A stretch of DNA of 64,000 nucleotides. It comes from Ancylostoma caninum. Taxonomy: Eukaryota; Nematoda; Chromadorea; Rhabditida; Ancylostomatidae. The notes below the pieces were generated by a model, which saw only the letters and a program-made list of their open reading frames with translations, did no database searches and had not been told where the DNA came from. Positions 38,071-55,166 of the stretch are shown one piece after another. The stretch covers positions 310,001 through 374,000 of the forward strand of contig JBAJFG010000281.1 in the NCBI GenBank assembly GCA_037903475.1, given 5' to 3'. Position 1 is the first letter of the stretch, and each line of letters starts with the position of its first letter. Both the position numbers and the translations under genes were made by a program.

Positions 38071-38282
38071 GTTTTTTCTTCGATTGACAAACAGTCAAAT
38101 TAGTCACGCAATAGACATCGCTCTTTTAAAGCATGGGAGTTGGCGCGCATCGAAACCTCTGATGTTCTGAACCTCCACTCCCCAAACTTCATTGCTCCAG
38201 GTTCTTTGGGAAGTCAAACTTTTGATTTCAAAACCCTACTCCTTCTTTTCTGTGCTCTAAGCCAACGAACTTAGTTCTCTCG

Positions 38283-39028
38283 CAAGGGAGGTGCAAGGGG
38301 TTCGGCTCGCAGATCGGAGTGAAACCTATCTGGCTTGAATCTTTGCTTGAGAAGGTGCTACAGTGTATATTTCATTACTGCCCGGGGATCAGAAAGTAGA
38401 AATCCCACTACATCACTATATGAGTTCCTGTACACCGTCAGCGAAGGAGTGACCGAGTGGTGAAGTTAGTGGACTGTTAGACTGCCTTCATACTCGACCG
38501 ACGGTGAGGGCGGTTTGTGAATAAAAGGTGCATATTGACAGGCGGGACAGACGGAGCGGTCGGAATATTCTCCGCTTGGGTGTTCAGACTTCGGTCGCTT
38601 TCACAGCCGAAAAATACGCTAACCAAACATTTCATTAATGTAAACAGGGAAGTGGTTGTGATGATCCGAGTGCTTCTTGACCGGTCTATCATGAATGTAG
38701 GCTTGTTTTCACTGGTTAAGAGGATAGAAGGCCGCTCCACTAATCATTACAGCGTTAGAATCTCCGACGGTATGAGCGTATTTTTGCTCGCCGAAAAAAC
38801 ACCGTCGGTAGCGACCGATTTCTCACCGCCTAGTATGAACGCAGACTCAGACAGAGGGTCGAGAGTTCGAAGCCCGCCATGAGCGTTCATTTTGCATTCT
38901 TGTTCTTTTTTTTTCCTTGGAGTCGAGGGTGGCAATGAAATACATGGTGTAGCACCTTCTCAAACAAAGTTTCAAGCCAGATAGGTTTCATTCCGATTTA
39001 CGAATCGTACCTCTTGCACCTCCCTTGT
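38283..39028. mobile_element. TIR element containing tRNA-like sequences
   Basis: GGGAGGTGCAAGGGGTTCGG and CCTATCTGGCTTGAA with GAGAAGGTGCTAC (38283-38371) recur inverted at 38944-39028. Between them lies a tRNA-like stretch (38443-38520) with GTGACCGAGTGGTGAAG, an A-box-like D arm of type II tRNAs. A B-box-like AGTTCGAAGCCC lies near 38860. No protein is encoded. It is probably a non-autonomous element with pol III promoter sequences. Confidence 0.6.
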
Positions 39029-40540
39029 CAGTTGAATGTATGTAGAAAGAAGCACTTTTCTCCAACTCCTGTCCACTTCATCGAACGGCCTCGATACCCG
39101 ACATCGTGGCGGCTTAACAATTGAGAGTGCAGTGACAATCATAAGCCTCTTCTTTTAACCCGCTAGAATGTGTTAGTGTATGATGCAATAGTCCACAGCC
39201 CATTACGCAGTTAAGTACGCTTGCACTCACCAAAACTGGACGGATTTAGGTGCTCGTGCATGAAATTGCTGCTTTTTCGGGTCACGCTACTTATAACCTC
39301 ATATGATGGCTGGTTCCCAGAGTGAAATTGCAGCTCTTGATTAGAAGGAGTGCAGAGCAAGTATATCTTGGCTAGATTTGAGAAAATCTCGTGTTGTTTA
39401 CCAGAGGTATCGGATCGGATGCCATCTGCGCCTAAACCCAATAATCCGTAATCCTCAACATCTTCACCTCACTGATCGTTTACCCATGGTTGTCAGTCTT
39501 TCTTCAGTGTGAGTTTAGAAAACTAGTTTAACAACAAAAGTAATACTCACCTTCACCATTCACTAATTATTTGTTTTCATCACCCCACATTTGTGTCTGT
39601 GTACGTTACTTTCCTCCTCTCTTATACTTGTTGGATACGGGGAAGTGGCATGACGATGTGGGTCAACAGCTCGTGCGCTGTCGGGTATGATTGGCTCCTA
39701 TCGATTGAGAGCGGTTATTTACATTCAGTCTTAAAAAGTTGGACTTTGTACCAGTTTTATGGTCTTCGTATTTCTTTCTTTGTAAGGGTTGATGGATGAA
39801 AAAACAGCGGATTTTTGACCTATGTTGCTCGACGACGATCCCCGGAGAAAACCGGGGAGAACGTTGCTGTTTGCGTGTTTCGTCAATTCCCTCTTAGTTA
39901 TGAGCAGCAGAATCTTCCCAGCTTGCTGTGGAAACTACAAACTACACAGTAGTAAGTTTAAAAGAATAATTTCTGAACAATCCCTAGGTCAAGGCAGTTT
40001 TCCTGTCATTTTTTCTGTTTTTCTGTAAGGCGCGAGCTTCATCTCTCTATACAGGCCATGAATGTAATTATTGTCAAAGTGTGCTCACTGCATTCGTAAA
40101 GAATGTGGATGAATCGATGAAAATATGGCATTTATCACAACTGCTGAACACTATTCTTACATCGGTTGTTTTTGAATAAAAAAAAACTTATTGTTAGTAA
40201 ACTAAAGGTGCTAGAGCTGAGGATAGCAGAAAAACAAGGATGGGATAAGTGGTTCTTCAAAAACGTATTATTTTGAGTCTTGATGAAGCAGTATTTAAAA
40301 AGTTTCTCTTTGTCGAGAATGTTGTAGACTCCTGCTTTCAAACTGGTTAGCATTAGGTGATTAACACGAGGTGAAAAATCAAATAAATTAAACAAACAGA
40401 AATTAATTGAACAAGTTAAATGAAATGAGGCTCCCGGATAGCACCATCCTACCACTCAAAAAGTGGCATTGTAGTATCGCTTGCCCCATATTTCGAAATA
40501 AATCTTATTGACTAATTATAATCAGTGTTGATTGGAAAAT
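39029..40540. other. Intergenic, no gene recognised
   Basis: Short open frames occur on both strands, none with splice support or recognisable motifs. I see nothing structured except A-rich runs near 40170. Confidence 0.5.
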
Positions 40541-40544
40541 GTCT

Positions 40545-40800
40545 ATGATCCGTTCCAAAAACGGGTGAAATGGAGTTGGGGGGGGGCACATGGTGTAAGT
40601 CGATAATATTACCTGTCCTGCACATTCTGACTTGTTAGTTGACACGTCCAGAACGCTCTGACTTGTTAGCTCTCCTGACGTACACTAGTTACCTAAAATG
40701 TAAGCATGTCAGAACGTTTAGGACAGGTCAGGTTATTGATCAGTACAAAGTGGCTCCCCCCCCCCCCCTCCCAACTCCATTTTACCCCCAAAAACCACGA
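40545..40800. mobile_element. Palindromic MITE with G/C homopolymer arms
   Basis: CCAAAAACGGGTGAAATGGAG plus a G run on the left is inverted as a C run plus CTCCATTTTACCCCCAAAAA on the right. CCTGTCCTGCACATTCTGAC and GTCAGAACGTTTAGGACAGG form inner arms. It has no coding content. Confidence 0.75.
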
Positions 40801-41089
40801 TAGTTGAGTATTTGTTCTATGATCTGCAGTTCTCGCCTGCCTCCCCGAACACGGCACTTTTTCTCGCTTTCTCTGTTTCTCTAATATCTTCACAACTATG
40901 TCCTCGGTTGAAATACACTATATCTCCAACTGTGTGCCTCCAAAGTTGAACAGTTCGTCCTGTAAAAAGATTGCAAAGTTGCACTTGAAACTGCAATCTT
41001 CTTCCTTTCTCTGTCTTCTCTTCTTTCGGCTAACACTGTAGTGCTCCGTGGCTGTTATTTGGCTCTACGACATCCCTTCACAGCCCAGA

Positions 41090-41337
41090 CCACATTAATG
41101 AGGCCACTAACAGCGCAAAACAACCTCAACGAGGTCACCGGCCCTGGCGCTCGGCGACGACCACCCGGCCGCAGTTGAAATGCGCGCCGTGCGGGTCCTG
41201 CGGCGAAATCTGCAGACGGGCTATCGATCGGCCGACGCGCGGTCGCACAGTTTTAGGCCGTCGGCGGCCGGCTTTCGTTTCTCTCTGGGTGTTGTGTGGT
41301 GTCGGGCCTCATCCTCCTCGATTGTTGAGATTTTTAT
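41090..41337 (+). promoter_or_regulatory. GC-rich 5' region of the DEAD-box helicase gene
   Basis: The 250 bp before the first in-frame ATG are GC- and CpG-richer than the surroundings and contain no obvious TATA box. Promoter or 5' UTR is the natural reading from position; no start site can be fixed. Confidence 0.4.
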
Positions 41338-41553
41338 ATGCTTTTGCACTCACTCCGAGTCGGCCTCTCTCGTCTTGCACTCGCCGGCACGACACTTTCG
41401 GCCACAAGTCGAATTTTGTCTAGTACAGCCTCAGCTCGAGCTCCAAGTGGCGAATCGAAGCAGCAGCAGCAGCAGTTTGATCGCTACACACGTCAATCCG
41501 ACAGTCCACTTGCCGATCAGAAGAAAGCGTTTCAACTACATAACATCGCAAAA
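41338..41553 (+). other. In-frame upstream extension of the helicase (72 codons)
   Basis: An ATG at 41338 is in frame with the helicase start, with no stop between. The 72 extra residues begin MLLHSLRVGLSRLALAGTTL, followed by a Ser/Arg/Ala-rich stretch without acidic residues, a Q5 run, then KKAFQLHNIAK. It may be a translated alternative N-terminus or simply 5' UTR. Confidence 0.4.
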
Positions 41554-48082
<6,529 letters not shown>

Positions 48083-48160
48083 ATGGAAATGTGTTGTTTT
48101 ATTATAGCCTATTATTGTGTGTGAAACCATGATCTTCATTATGTATCCAATACATTTAAT

Positions 48161-48166
48161 AATAAA
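48161..48166 (+). terminator. Poly(A) signal AATAAA of the helicase gene
   Basis: A canonical signal 79 bases after the helicase stop codon, consistent with a short nematode 3' UTR. Confidence 0.8.
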
Positions 48167-48515
48167 CGTGTTACTTGTTAGTGAATAAAACCTTGAAGTT
48201 GATTTCTGTTTTATCTTGTTTCGTAATTTGAAAACTGCTCGAGGCGTCCATATTCTGAAAAGGCAGTTTTTGCGGCTCAGCTACATTGTGGGTAGATTGA
48301 TCCGTGGTGACGTGAATGTAATGGGAAATAGATGATGCTGTTGCAAAAGAAAAAGTTTCGAGTACTTTGTGAAGTACAACCTGCACCGGATGTGGAATCA
48401 GTCAAGGTAGAATATTGGGGACTAGGTTTTTCGTGTCGTAAAAGAAGGTATAATTCTGACTGTAAGGGGGCAGCTAGGTAAGAACTCTTGACTCATTTTA
48501 CAGAGTGTTATTTCA

Positions 48516-48715
48516 CTCGTCACTGAGCACAGGCCCACAACGGCGTCGATTATGAACTACAAGCCACAATCCTTGCCTGTGAAACTGAAATTTCTGCACG
48601 CAAAACTCTCGAAGCATTCTGGATCCACATCAAAAATCCAAAAATGAATCGCAGAGAAGAGTGCCCCACCATCACCAGTGAACTGCTTCCATATCTCGCA
48701 TTGTGTAACGTCTGA
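48516..48715 (+). pseudogene. 3' end of a Penelope-like retroelement ORF
   Basis: The frame reads AQAHNGVDYELQATILACETEISARKTLEAFWI, then NPKMNRREECPTITSELLPY, and ends LALCNV and TGA. The ISARKxLEAFWI...NPxMNRREEC..ITxEL pattern is, from memory of the family, that of the end of Penelope-like polyproteins after the GIY-YIG endonuclease. The 5' part is absent, as in most 5'-truncated copies. A hammerhead-like motif follows at 48926. Confidence 0.55.
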
Positions 48716-48925
48716 CTTGAGATATGACTTCTGGCAGAAGGTCTCACACTGCTACCAAGTTCATCCACACGTGTTCGGTCATCCAACATCACCCGGCCGT
48801 AGGACTTGTAGAGTCGTCGCTTTCACTGGGGTTGGCTTGTGTTTTTTGGTGCATAGCCTGGATTTGCATGCATGACTGAGGCGGCGTTTGTCCGGATATT
48901 TTCATGAATTGGTTTGACTCTTTCA

Positions 48926-48961
48926 GGCTCCGACGAAGGCGAGGACGCCGAAACGTCAGCC
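48926..48961 (+). ncRNA. Hammerhead-ribozyme-like motif of the Penelope-like element
   Basis: GGCT, then CCGACGA, then a GGCG/CGCC stem with loop AGGA, then GAAA, CGTC and AGCC. GGCT/AGCC can form stem I, GGCG/CGCC stem II, and GAAA with the GTC-type cleavage triplet is intact. Helix III would be almost absent. The core has CCGACGA instead of CTGANGA and one extra A before stem II, so this copy may be inactive. Confidence 0.45.
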
Positions 48962-49337
48962 AATAAAGTGAAATCATAACAAACTCGTGTGCTTCTCACA
49001 AATACACAAAGCATAATCTGTCATAATGCCGAGGTTCAAAGGCGGTCGGACATGGGAATTAATCCGCGATGTGCTAAAGAGTGGACTTTGTAGTTGTTTC
49101 GGCCGCCCGATAGGCTTTTCGGTAATTTGTCATATGCATGTGGTGTGATTCCTTGCATTTTGATGTTCCGCTACAGTCTCCGATGGAACCCGGTCGATGG
49201 ACCGGCCGATACCACTGCGGTAACATTTGCGGCCGATACCACTGCGGTCCACCCCTAGTGCATTCCCTGTGCTAAAAGGCCATACCTAGCTTAAAATTAC
49301 CCTGGGTTGATGTGAATTAAATGAAATAATTGCTCAC
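48962..49337. other. Retroelement tail and intergenic DNA
   Basis: It contains the end of the Penelope-like copy and a GC-rich stretch with the repeat GGCCGATACCACTGCGGT (about 49203-49240). No gene is seen. Confidence 0.5.
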
Positions 49338-51963
49338 TTATCCATACTCAGATTCGTGTGTATAATCTCCTTTTTTCTTCTTCCGAGAGAGATCACCTTC
49401 AACGGTTCTTTTCTTTTTGTCGGAGGCGCTTTCGTGACTGATTTTGCTCTTTTTAGAAATGTCCCTAACAGACTCCGTCTTCTGCTTCTTTTCCTTGCCA
49501 GAGAGTGACCGGCGAGACGATCTCATGGATCTCACGGACGGCTCAGCTTTGCTCTTCTCCACACGGCTGGATTCGGCCATGTCACGCGTGCGCGGAGCTC
49601 GTTTGCTTCGTCGCGAAGTGAGTGCTGGTGTAGGAGTCCTGGACGAGATTACACTGCTCAGCAGCGCTTCGCTTCCCACATATCCGTGTCGCAGGTACTT
49701 CGAAGCGAATCTGAACGTAACATATATAAGCTTCCTGAGGAAATAAAAAAAAACTTAGGTAAATATGAGGATTTTAAACGTACTTGTGGGCACTTTGCAC
49801 CTGATGCGTGCGTGCTTCAAATGCGCGCGCATTGCGAGCCTTTCGTAAAGATCACTGGGACACATACCCCATGAATACGTTTTCACAGTGGTAGATAGCC
49901 GGAGAAATGCCAGAGAAGAAAAAAAGAATGTGAGGAATTGCGCGGTATTTGGAGAGGAAGGAGCGAAGGGCTGACTGTAGGCACAGGTACGGAACAATGT
50001 ACAGTGGACGTCAATGGCGGTGGCCCATCCACGGTCTCGAAAAAGCCGCAGCGCGACCGCACCGAGCGCCGGGATCGGTGTCGTCGCAGCCGGAATGCTA
50101 TTTCTATTGTCTTTTCTTCCCGATTTACTCGAAAATCCTTAAAATCAGGTAGAAAAGCTGCCCTAAATTGCATAACAGCAGCAGGCACATATGGCGCTAT
50201 GGCGCGCGGCGCGATGCACGACATCATTCTCGAGGCCGCAGATGGGCCAGCGCCATTGACGTCCACTGTATGTATCGTCGTTTTTGAAAGAGGCTACAAA
50301 ATGGAATTAACACACCTCCCGACCGCCGTGAAAAGCGTACATTGCTTTACGTGACGCATGCACGCATCTGATATAGGGAACTCCAAACGGCCGTGTGCAA
50401 GAGGCGGAACCGCGGCGCGGCGCGGCACTCGGGTTGTCTGCTGTTGGCAGAAGCAGACGACGAGAACCCCACGCAGAACTAATGCCTCGTGCAAAACCTC
50501 TATGTCCCTGCCCAAGAGAGCCGCGTCGCGGTCCCGCCTCTTGCACACGGCCATTTGAAGTTCCATGTATGAATTCCCCTTCTGTGGTACGTTTATTGCA
50601 CTCATGGAAGTTGATCATAGGTGAATCGATTGTCTGCTTCATGAACTGTTATCATGACATTATAACAATTAATGTTTAGTGGCGGAACGGACGCAGAACA
50701 CACGCAGATCGCACGTGTCTGTCGCGTTCGTGCCAGCGTTCTTCAGAATTGCAACTGTTGGTGAAATCTCGTTCATACTGATTTCACACCCCACCTCAGA
50801 CGAATGAACCTAAAAGTAAGGGCAATCTATACTAGCTGCGTGCGTCAGTCGCGCGTTAGGCGCACACATCCATTTGCGGATGATTTTCTACGAAGACCGG
50901 TCAACGCGACATGTACATCCTCAGTAGAATGACCACCTGGCTACCACGAAGCCATAAACACGTGCGTCTCACCTGCGACTGAGTTCATCCTCCATCACGT
51001 TAACGCGCGCGCGTCGTACGCACGCATCTAGTATGGATAGCACTTGTAGCCGTCACTTACTGTTTAATGAACTTCTTTGTTAACGAGTCCTTCTTGTACA
51101 CTTCAAGCACTTTCCTACAGCGCTTTCCTTTCTCGTGGATCCACAACTTTTGGAACTGAAATGATATCATTTTGATAATTCGGCGCGCATTGTCGTAGAA
51201 AATCGGCTGAGTTAACGGCAACCTCTCGTAGGCTGATTCCATGGAGATGTGCAATTGCAGCGAGCAATGGAAACGGTATTTCGGCATGAGTGATGGACGT
51301 CTGAGTAGATGCCAGCAGCGATGTGATGTAGGTGATTTCGTTGATGGTCTGACAAGAAGCAAAGAGTTTTAGATGACCAATTTGCACTGCCTCCGTCCAT
51401 CTACTTGTCTGTCATTTGTGGTTATGCGCGTTGATATAAGGACAATTTATACTACAGGGAACTCCAAACGGTCGTGTGCAAGGGGCGGTGCCGCGGCGAG
51501 GCGTGGCACTGTGGCTGGCAAGAGCAGACAACCCAGAGCGACATGCAGAAACTCTGTGTCTCTGCCCAAGAGAGCTGCGGCGCGGCACCGCCCCTTGCAC
51601 GCTGCTGTTCAGAGTTCCCTGTAGATACACGCCACTTTACGGTGATAGGATGATTTTTACTTCTCGTTTCTTTCTTTTTTTACTTTCCATTTTTATTTGT
51701 TGGTCTTGACGAGCGCGAAATGTGAAGGGGACACAGATAGCGACAGGAACTTAACTTTTTAGTGCTATACAAGTCATTCAAGACCGTGCACTAGAGGACG
51801 GACGGATACATTGTACATTGGCGTGCCCTAATAGTGGAAGAAACGTCTCGCTCACCTCTTTCTTTAGGGTGCGGTACACCCATATGCCGATCAGAATGGT
51901 GAAAATCATTGGTACAATCTGCAGAACGATGGAGATATAGGTAAGGGTGGCGAGATCAGCCAT
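49338..51963 (-). CDS. Uncharacterised membrane protein with basic tail, 279 aa
   Basis: Six exons join in phase: 51856-51963, 51223-51348, 51061-51155, 50779-50809, 49868-49974, 49338-49710. The product starts MADLATLTYISIVLQIVPMI, a single hydrophobic anchor (about residues 7-30) without a cleavable signal. Next come a helical segment (TINEITYITSLLAS...), a lysine-rich segment (FQKLWIHEKGKRCRKVLEVY), a second hydrophobic stretch (AIPHILFFFSGISPAIYH) and GFASKYLRHGYVGSEALLSS. The last ~95 residues are Ser/Lys/Arg-rich and probably disordered. The intron-2 donor (GTTGCC) and the 31-nt exon 4 are the weak points. Three introns hold MITEs. I do not recognise the family. Confidence 0.6.
50002..50268. 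mobile_element. MITE, CAGTGGACGTC family, TA-flanked
   Basis: Perfect ends CAGTGGACGTCAATGGCG and CGCCATTGACGTCCACTG, each flanked by TA. It shares an interior with copies at 27587 and 61900. It lies in intron 4 of the 279-aa protein gene. Confidence 0.88.
50375..50566. mobile_element. Palindromic MITE, AACTCCAAACGG family
   Basis: AGGGAACTCCAAACGGCCGT at the left is inverted as ACGGCCATTTGAAGTTCC at the right; inner arms carry GAGGCGG and CCGCGGCGCGGCGC. It lies 107 bp from the preceding MITE. Confidence 0.8.
50818..51048. mobile_element. Palindromic MITE, GCGTGCGTC family
   Basis: GGGCAATCTATACTAGCTGC on the left and GCATCTAGTATGGATAGC on the right; the interior GAAGACCGGTCAACGCGACA matches the copies at 28183 and 28573. 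It ends a few bases before exon 3 of the 279-aa protein gene. Confidence 0.75.
51456..51622. mobile_element. Palindromic MITE, AACTCCAAACGG family
   Basis: AGGGAACTCCAAACGGTCGT and its near inverse TGTTCAGAGTTCCCT bound about 167 bp; inner arms GGGGCGGTGCCGCGG and CGGCACCGCCCC are strongly complementary. It lies in intron 1 of the 279-aa protein gene. Confidence 0.85.
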
Positions 51964-52467
51964 CCCTCAAGGCTGATGGTGTTCAAATGAGACCTTCCTC
52001 AACCTTGTTGATTTTATAGTAGCAGCAATCGGTAACCGTGGGCCAGTCGGGAGAATTCTATAGGCGAAACGGGAAACCAGGGCTAATAGGCTGTTTTTCA
52101 TCATACCTTGCATGGGCCTCTTAACCTTTTCTCTGTGATGACCTGGTGTAAAATAAATGAAATAGATGAAATGTGAAATGGAAAAATTAATTAAAACCCT
52201 GTATGAAATGGTTTTTATTCTCCCATTTTTGCTACAATTTGAAACAACTCGTTTTTGAATGCATAATTTTGAAGTTGATTCTCATATCAACACTTAAAAA
52301 TCCTTGCCCTCCTAATCCAGACCTAGATCTCAGGAAGACCTCATTTTTCTCTCACTTTTCTACCGAAACGATGTTATCACCTTCTTGCTTGCGACTACCG
52401 TGATATTAGTCGAGGGTTCACCTTGGGATAGCGGTGGGCTTCACGGGACTCCTCCATGCGACTCATA
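51964..52467. other. Intergenic DNA upstream of the 279-aa protein gene
   Basis: AT-rich, with no defensible open frame. It must hold the promoter of the gene starting at 51963 and the 3' end of the lipase gene. I cannot place either from motifs alone. Confidence 0.5.
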
Positions 52468-52473
52468 TTTATT
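52468..52473 (-). terminator. Poly(A) signal of lipase copy 1
   Basis: AATAAA on the minus strand, 46 bases after the lipase stop codon. Confidence 0.6.
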
Positions 52474-52518
52474 GATTGATTTACAACCACTGCTACAGCT
52501 AATTGATTGTCGCCGTTT

Positions 52519-55166
52519 TCATGATGATGGACATCCTTTTTCTCCCCACTCGCCGAGGTTCCTGTCGAAATACCACATGTGCTCCCAGGCCTCGGCACTG
52601 ATCACTGTGTTACTGCAGTAATCGCCATCGGCCTCTTGGCAGATAGTGTATGGTTTTCCAACAGCCATGTTGTTGTTGTACCTACAAGTAAACTAGCAAA
52701 TACCACTTCAATGAACCTCTACTTCATTGGGTTAATCCTGCAGTGAGTCAGACCCACTCGCACGCGCCGCATCACTGCAGTCTTGCTACTCTGATCGTCT
52801 GCGCATCCGCATTTTACAATGATATCATCGTCCTCGATTAACGCTGTGATGTGGTGCGGCGTGTGGTTGGGAACCACTGGGGCTGATAAAGTTCTAGTTG
52901 AAAAATGCATACGTACCAGACTTCATAGCGGTGATGGAACATTTTATCACGTCCTAGCCTTGGAGGGATATGGGGCACGGGATCGCGGTGGTGGATTACG
53001 CGATATGCGTATGGGAACTGAATAATATTGTTAACTAATATTCTATTAATCCTAACCCCATATATGCGACCAAATAAAAGTCGAATAATTATTCTATTTG
53101 TAACTTAGAACCCCAAAAACAGCTCTCTGATCGTATCTGAAATTTGCTCGCTCAAAAGCTCGTCGACAACTTGTCTTCACACTTACATAGTCGACAAGTT
53201 GTCCGCCGAGAAGCTTGTCGACAACTTGCTCCCGCAGATTGTCAGTGGAGAAGGACGAGAACAATTTGTCGACAAGCTTTTGGGTGAACAACTTGTCGGT
53301 AAGGAAGCGTGAAAACTAGTTGTTGACGAGCATTCGGGCGAGAACTTGTCGGCAAGGAAGTGCGAAAACAAGTTGTTGACAAGCTTTTGGGCAGACAACT
53401 TGTCGGTAAGGAAGCGTGAAAACAACTTATTGACGAGCATTCGGGCGACAACTTGTTGGCAAGGAAGTGTGAAAACAATTTGTTGACAAGCTTTGGAGCG
53501 AGGAAGTTTCAGATTTGAACAAAGACTTGTTTCTAGGGTTCTGAGTAAGATACACTCGTGCCGTGCTCTACTGCTTTCATAACATTGAATGCAGAAGCAA
53601 GATGACATACCGTGGCATCATGCCAAGTGGCAAAATCGTAATCTCCAGTCCTGGGCTGGCCGTAAGTGATAAGCCGAACATTCTCCGGTGTCCACATATT
53701 CCATTTCACCAGGTATGACGCTGTAATCGTGGCGATTGACGCTCCCAAAGAGTGGCCGGTGATCTGCGAACAGTCGGAATTCATTAGAAAGAAATTTCTG
53801 GATTTCTGGATTATTCGCACTTTTCGTGGACTATTTATGAAAGCATCGAGCCTTCCAAAAAGTTTTGAAAAGGATAGTTCTGGCATTTTGCTCTCACTAC
53901 TGCTATTTTCACTACTAAAGCTTACATAGACTTTGTAGTCTGGATACTGGTACTTTAGAGTCCGGACTTGTTGTTCAAGTCCTCCGTTCCAAAGGAAAAA
54001 GAACGCGTCGTGGAAGTATTTGAATAGATAGCCATTGTCGAAGAATGCGACCTTATTCCTGAAAATTCTCGGATGGCATAGTAATGCTCCAACTTCTGCA
54101 GGTAGTAACATTTACTCACATGAAGAAACTGAGGATCTCATCGGTCATTTGAAATGGAGTGCTTGTGCCCTCAAATGCGATGATCACTGCCTTTTCTACT
54201 GGATCCCATGCTGTATAACCATAGCAATGGACGTCTAGAAGCAGGTAATTCTGGCTCTGGAATGGTTCAGGAAAGGATCTGGATCTACCTGGCATTTCTG
54301 TGGCGCATTTGACATGGACATTCTTGTAGTACGCCACATGAGGAACCTGAGCTCTGAAATGCAGATTGTATTAAAAAGATTGGAGAGAAGTATAGAATTA
54401 CTGCAATATCGTAGCCCTTTAACAGGAATGCACACAGTGCTGGTCAGTCACTTTTGCATCACACAATACCTCCCGGTGAAGAACGCCGCCCGAGAACAAC
54501 GGTGTCCAGCTGCTCTGCCGCGCTGCATCACCTACGCGTCGCGGCAGGCCAGCTGGTTGTAAGACGGTATTTTCCATTGTTTCCTTTATCTCTTTGTCTT
54601 CATTCCGAAATTCTTGCGTGGAAACACAATTAGAACATCAATGCCGGCAACGCCCGACAACCATAGCGCTCATCTGGAACGCCGCATCGCGTAAGTGGTG
54701 CGGCGCGGCAGACCAGATGCGCGGTATTCTGTGATACAAGAGTGATTGACCGGCACTGTTACCATTCAATCACTCACTTCAGACACGGCTCAGGACTCTT
54801 CGCAAACACCGCAGCGACGATAGGTGTGATGTAGTACCGGGCAAAAGTCTCGTTATATGCGTAGGCAGGATCTGGCAGACGAGGACAGTTCAGAAGGACC
54901 TCAAACACTGAATTCTTCCCCCTAAGTTATTTACCTAAATATAATCTCCTACCTTAACACCGTTGTTGCAAGTGGTGGTTGTCGCTTCACAGGTCTTCGT
55001 CTCAGGACACCATCTGGAATTGAACGCGGATTATTTGCAATCAACAACGTTGGTATGTAAAATTGACTCACGTTTTACTCTGTTGTAGGCACTGAGCACA
55101 TTGCTGTTGGTCCTGAGCAGAAACCAAAGCTATAACAGAAAGCAAGGCAAGAACCCGTGAAAACAT
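52519..55166 (-). CDS. Secreted class-3 (fungal-type) lipase, copy 1, 335 aa
   Basis: Nine exons in phase: 55072-55166, 54953-55013, 54778-54899, 54289-54353, 54120-54234, 53926-54058, 53611-53763, 52917-53017, 52519-52681. The start MFSRVLALLSVIALVSA is a clear signal peptide, followed by a CAQC pair and more cysteines typical of nematode lipases. The alpha/beta-hydrolase core has the nucleophile elbow GHSLGAS (Ser202), the acid in HHRDPVPHIPP (Asp260) and the base in FHHRYEVW (His276), so a complete Ser-Asp-His triad. It should hydrolyse acylglycerols or phospholipids outside the cell, probably in the gut (inference). It is the downstream partner of a tandem pair. Intron 6 (162 nt) has no stop in frame, and intron 7 holds a minisatellite. 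Confidence 0.93.
53150..53505. repeat. 54-bp minisatellite in lipase-1 intron 7
   Basis: At least four units of about 54 bp alternate between two subtypes. One starts ACAAGCTTTTGGG, the other ACGAGCATTCGGG; both continue with ACTTGTCGG(T/C)AAGGAAG. Degenerate units lie to the left. Because 54 is a multiple of three, open frames persist through it; they are artefacts. Confidence 0.85.
54505..54735. repeat. Pair of GC-rich palindromes in lipase-1 intron 3
   Basis: CAGCTGCTCTGCCGCGCTGC with GCGTCGCGGCAGGCCAGCTG, and about 100 bp on CATCTGGAACGCCGC with GCGGCGCGGCAGACCAGATG, are each self-complementary. They resemble the two ends of a small decayed MITE. Confidence 0.55.

Noticed and set aside
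53183..53608. 141-codon minus-strand frame
   Set aside because: It is the 54-bp minisatellite (multiple of three) inside lipase-1 intron 7, running into exon 7 in the wrong frame.
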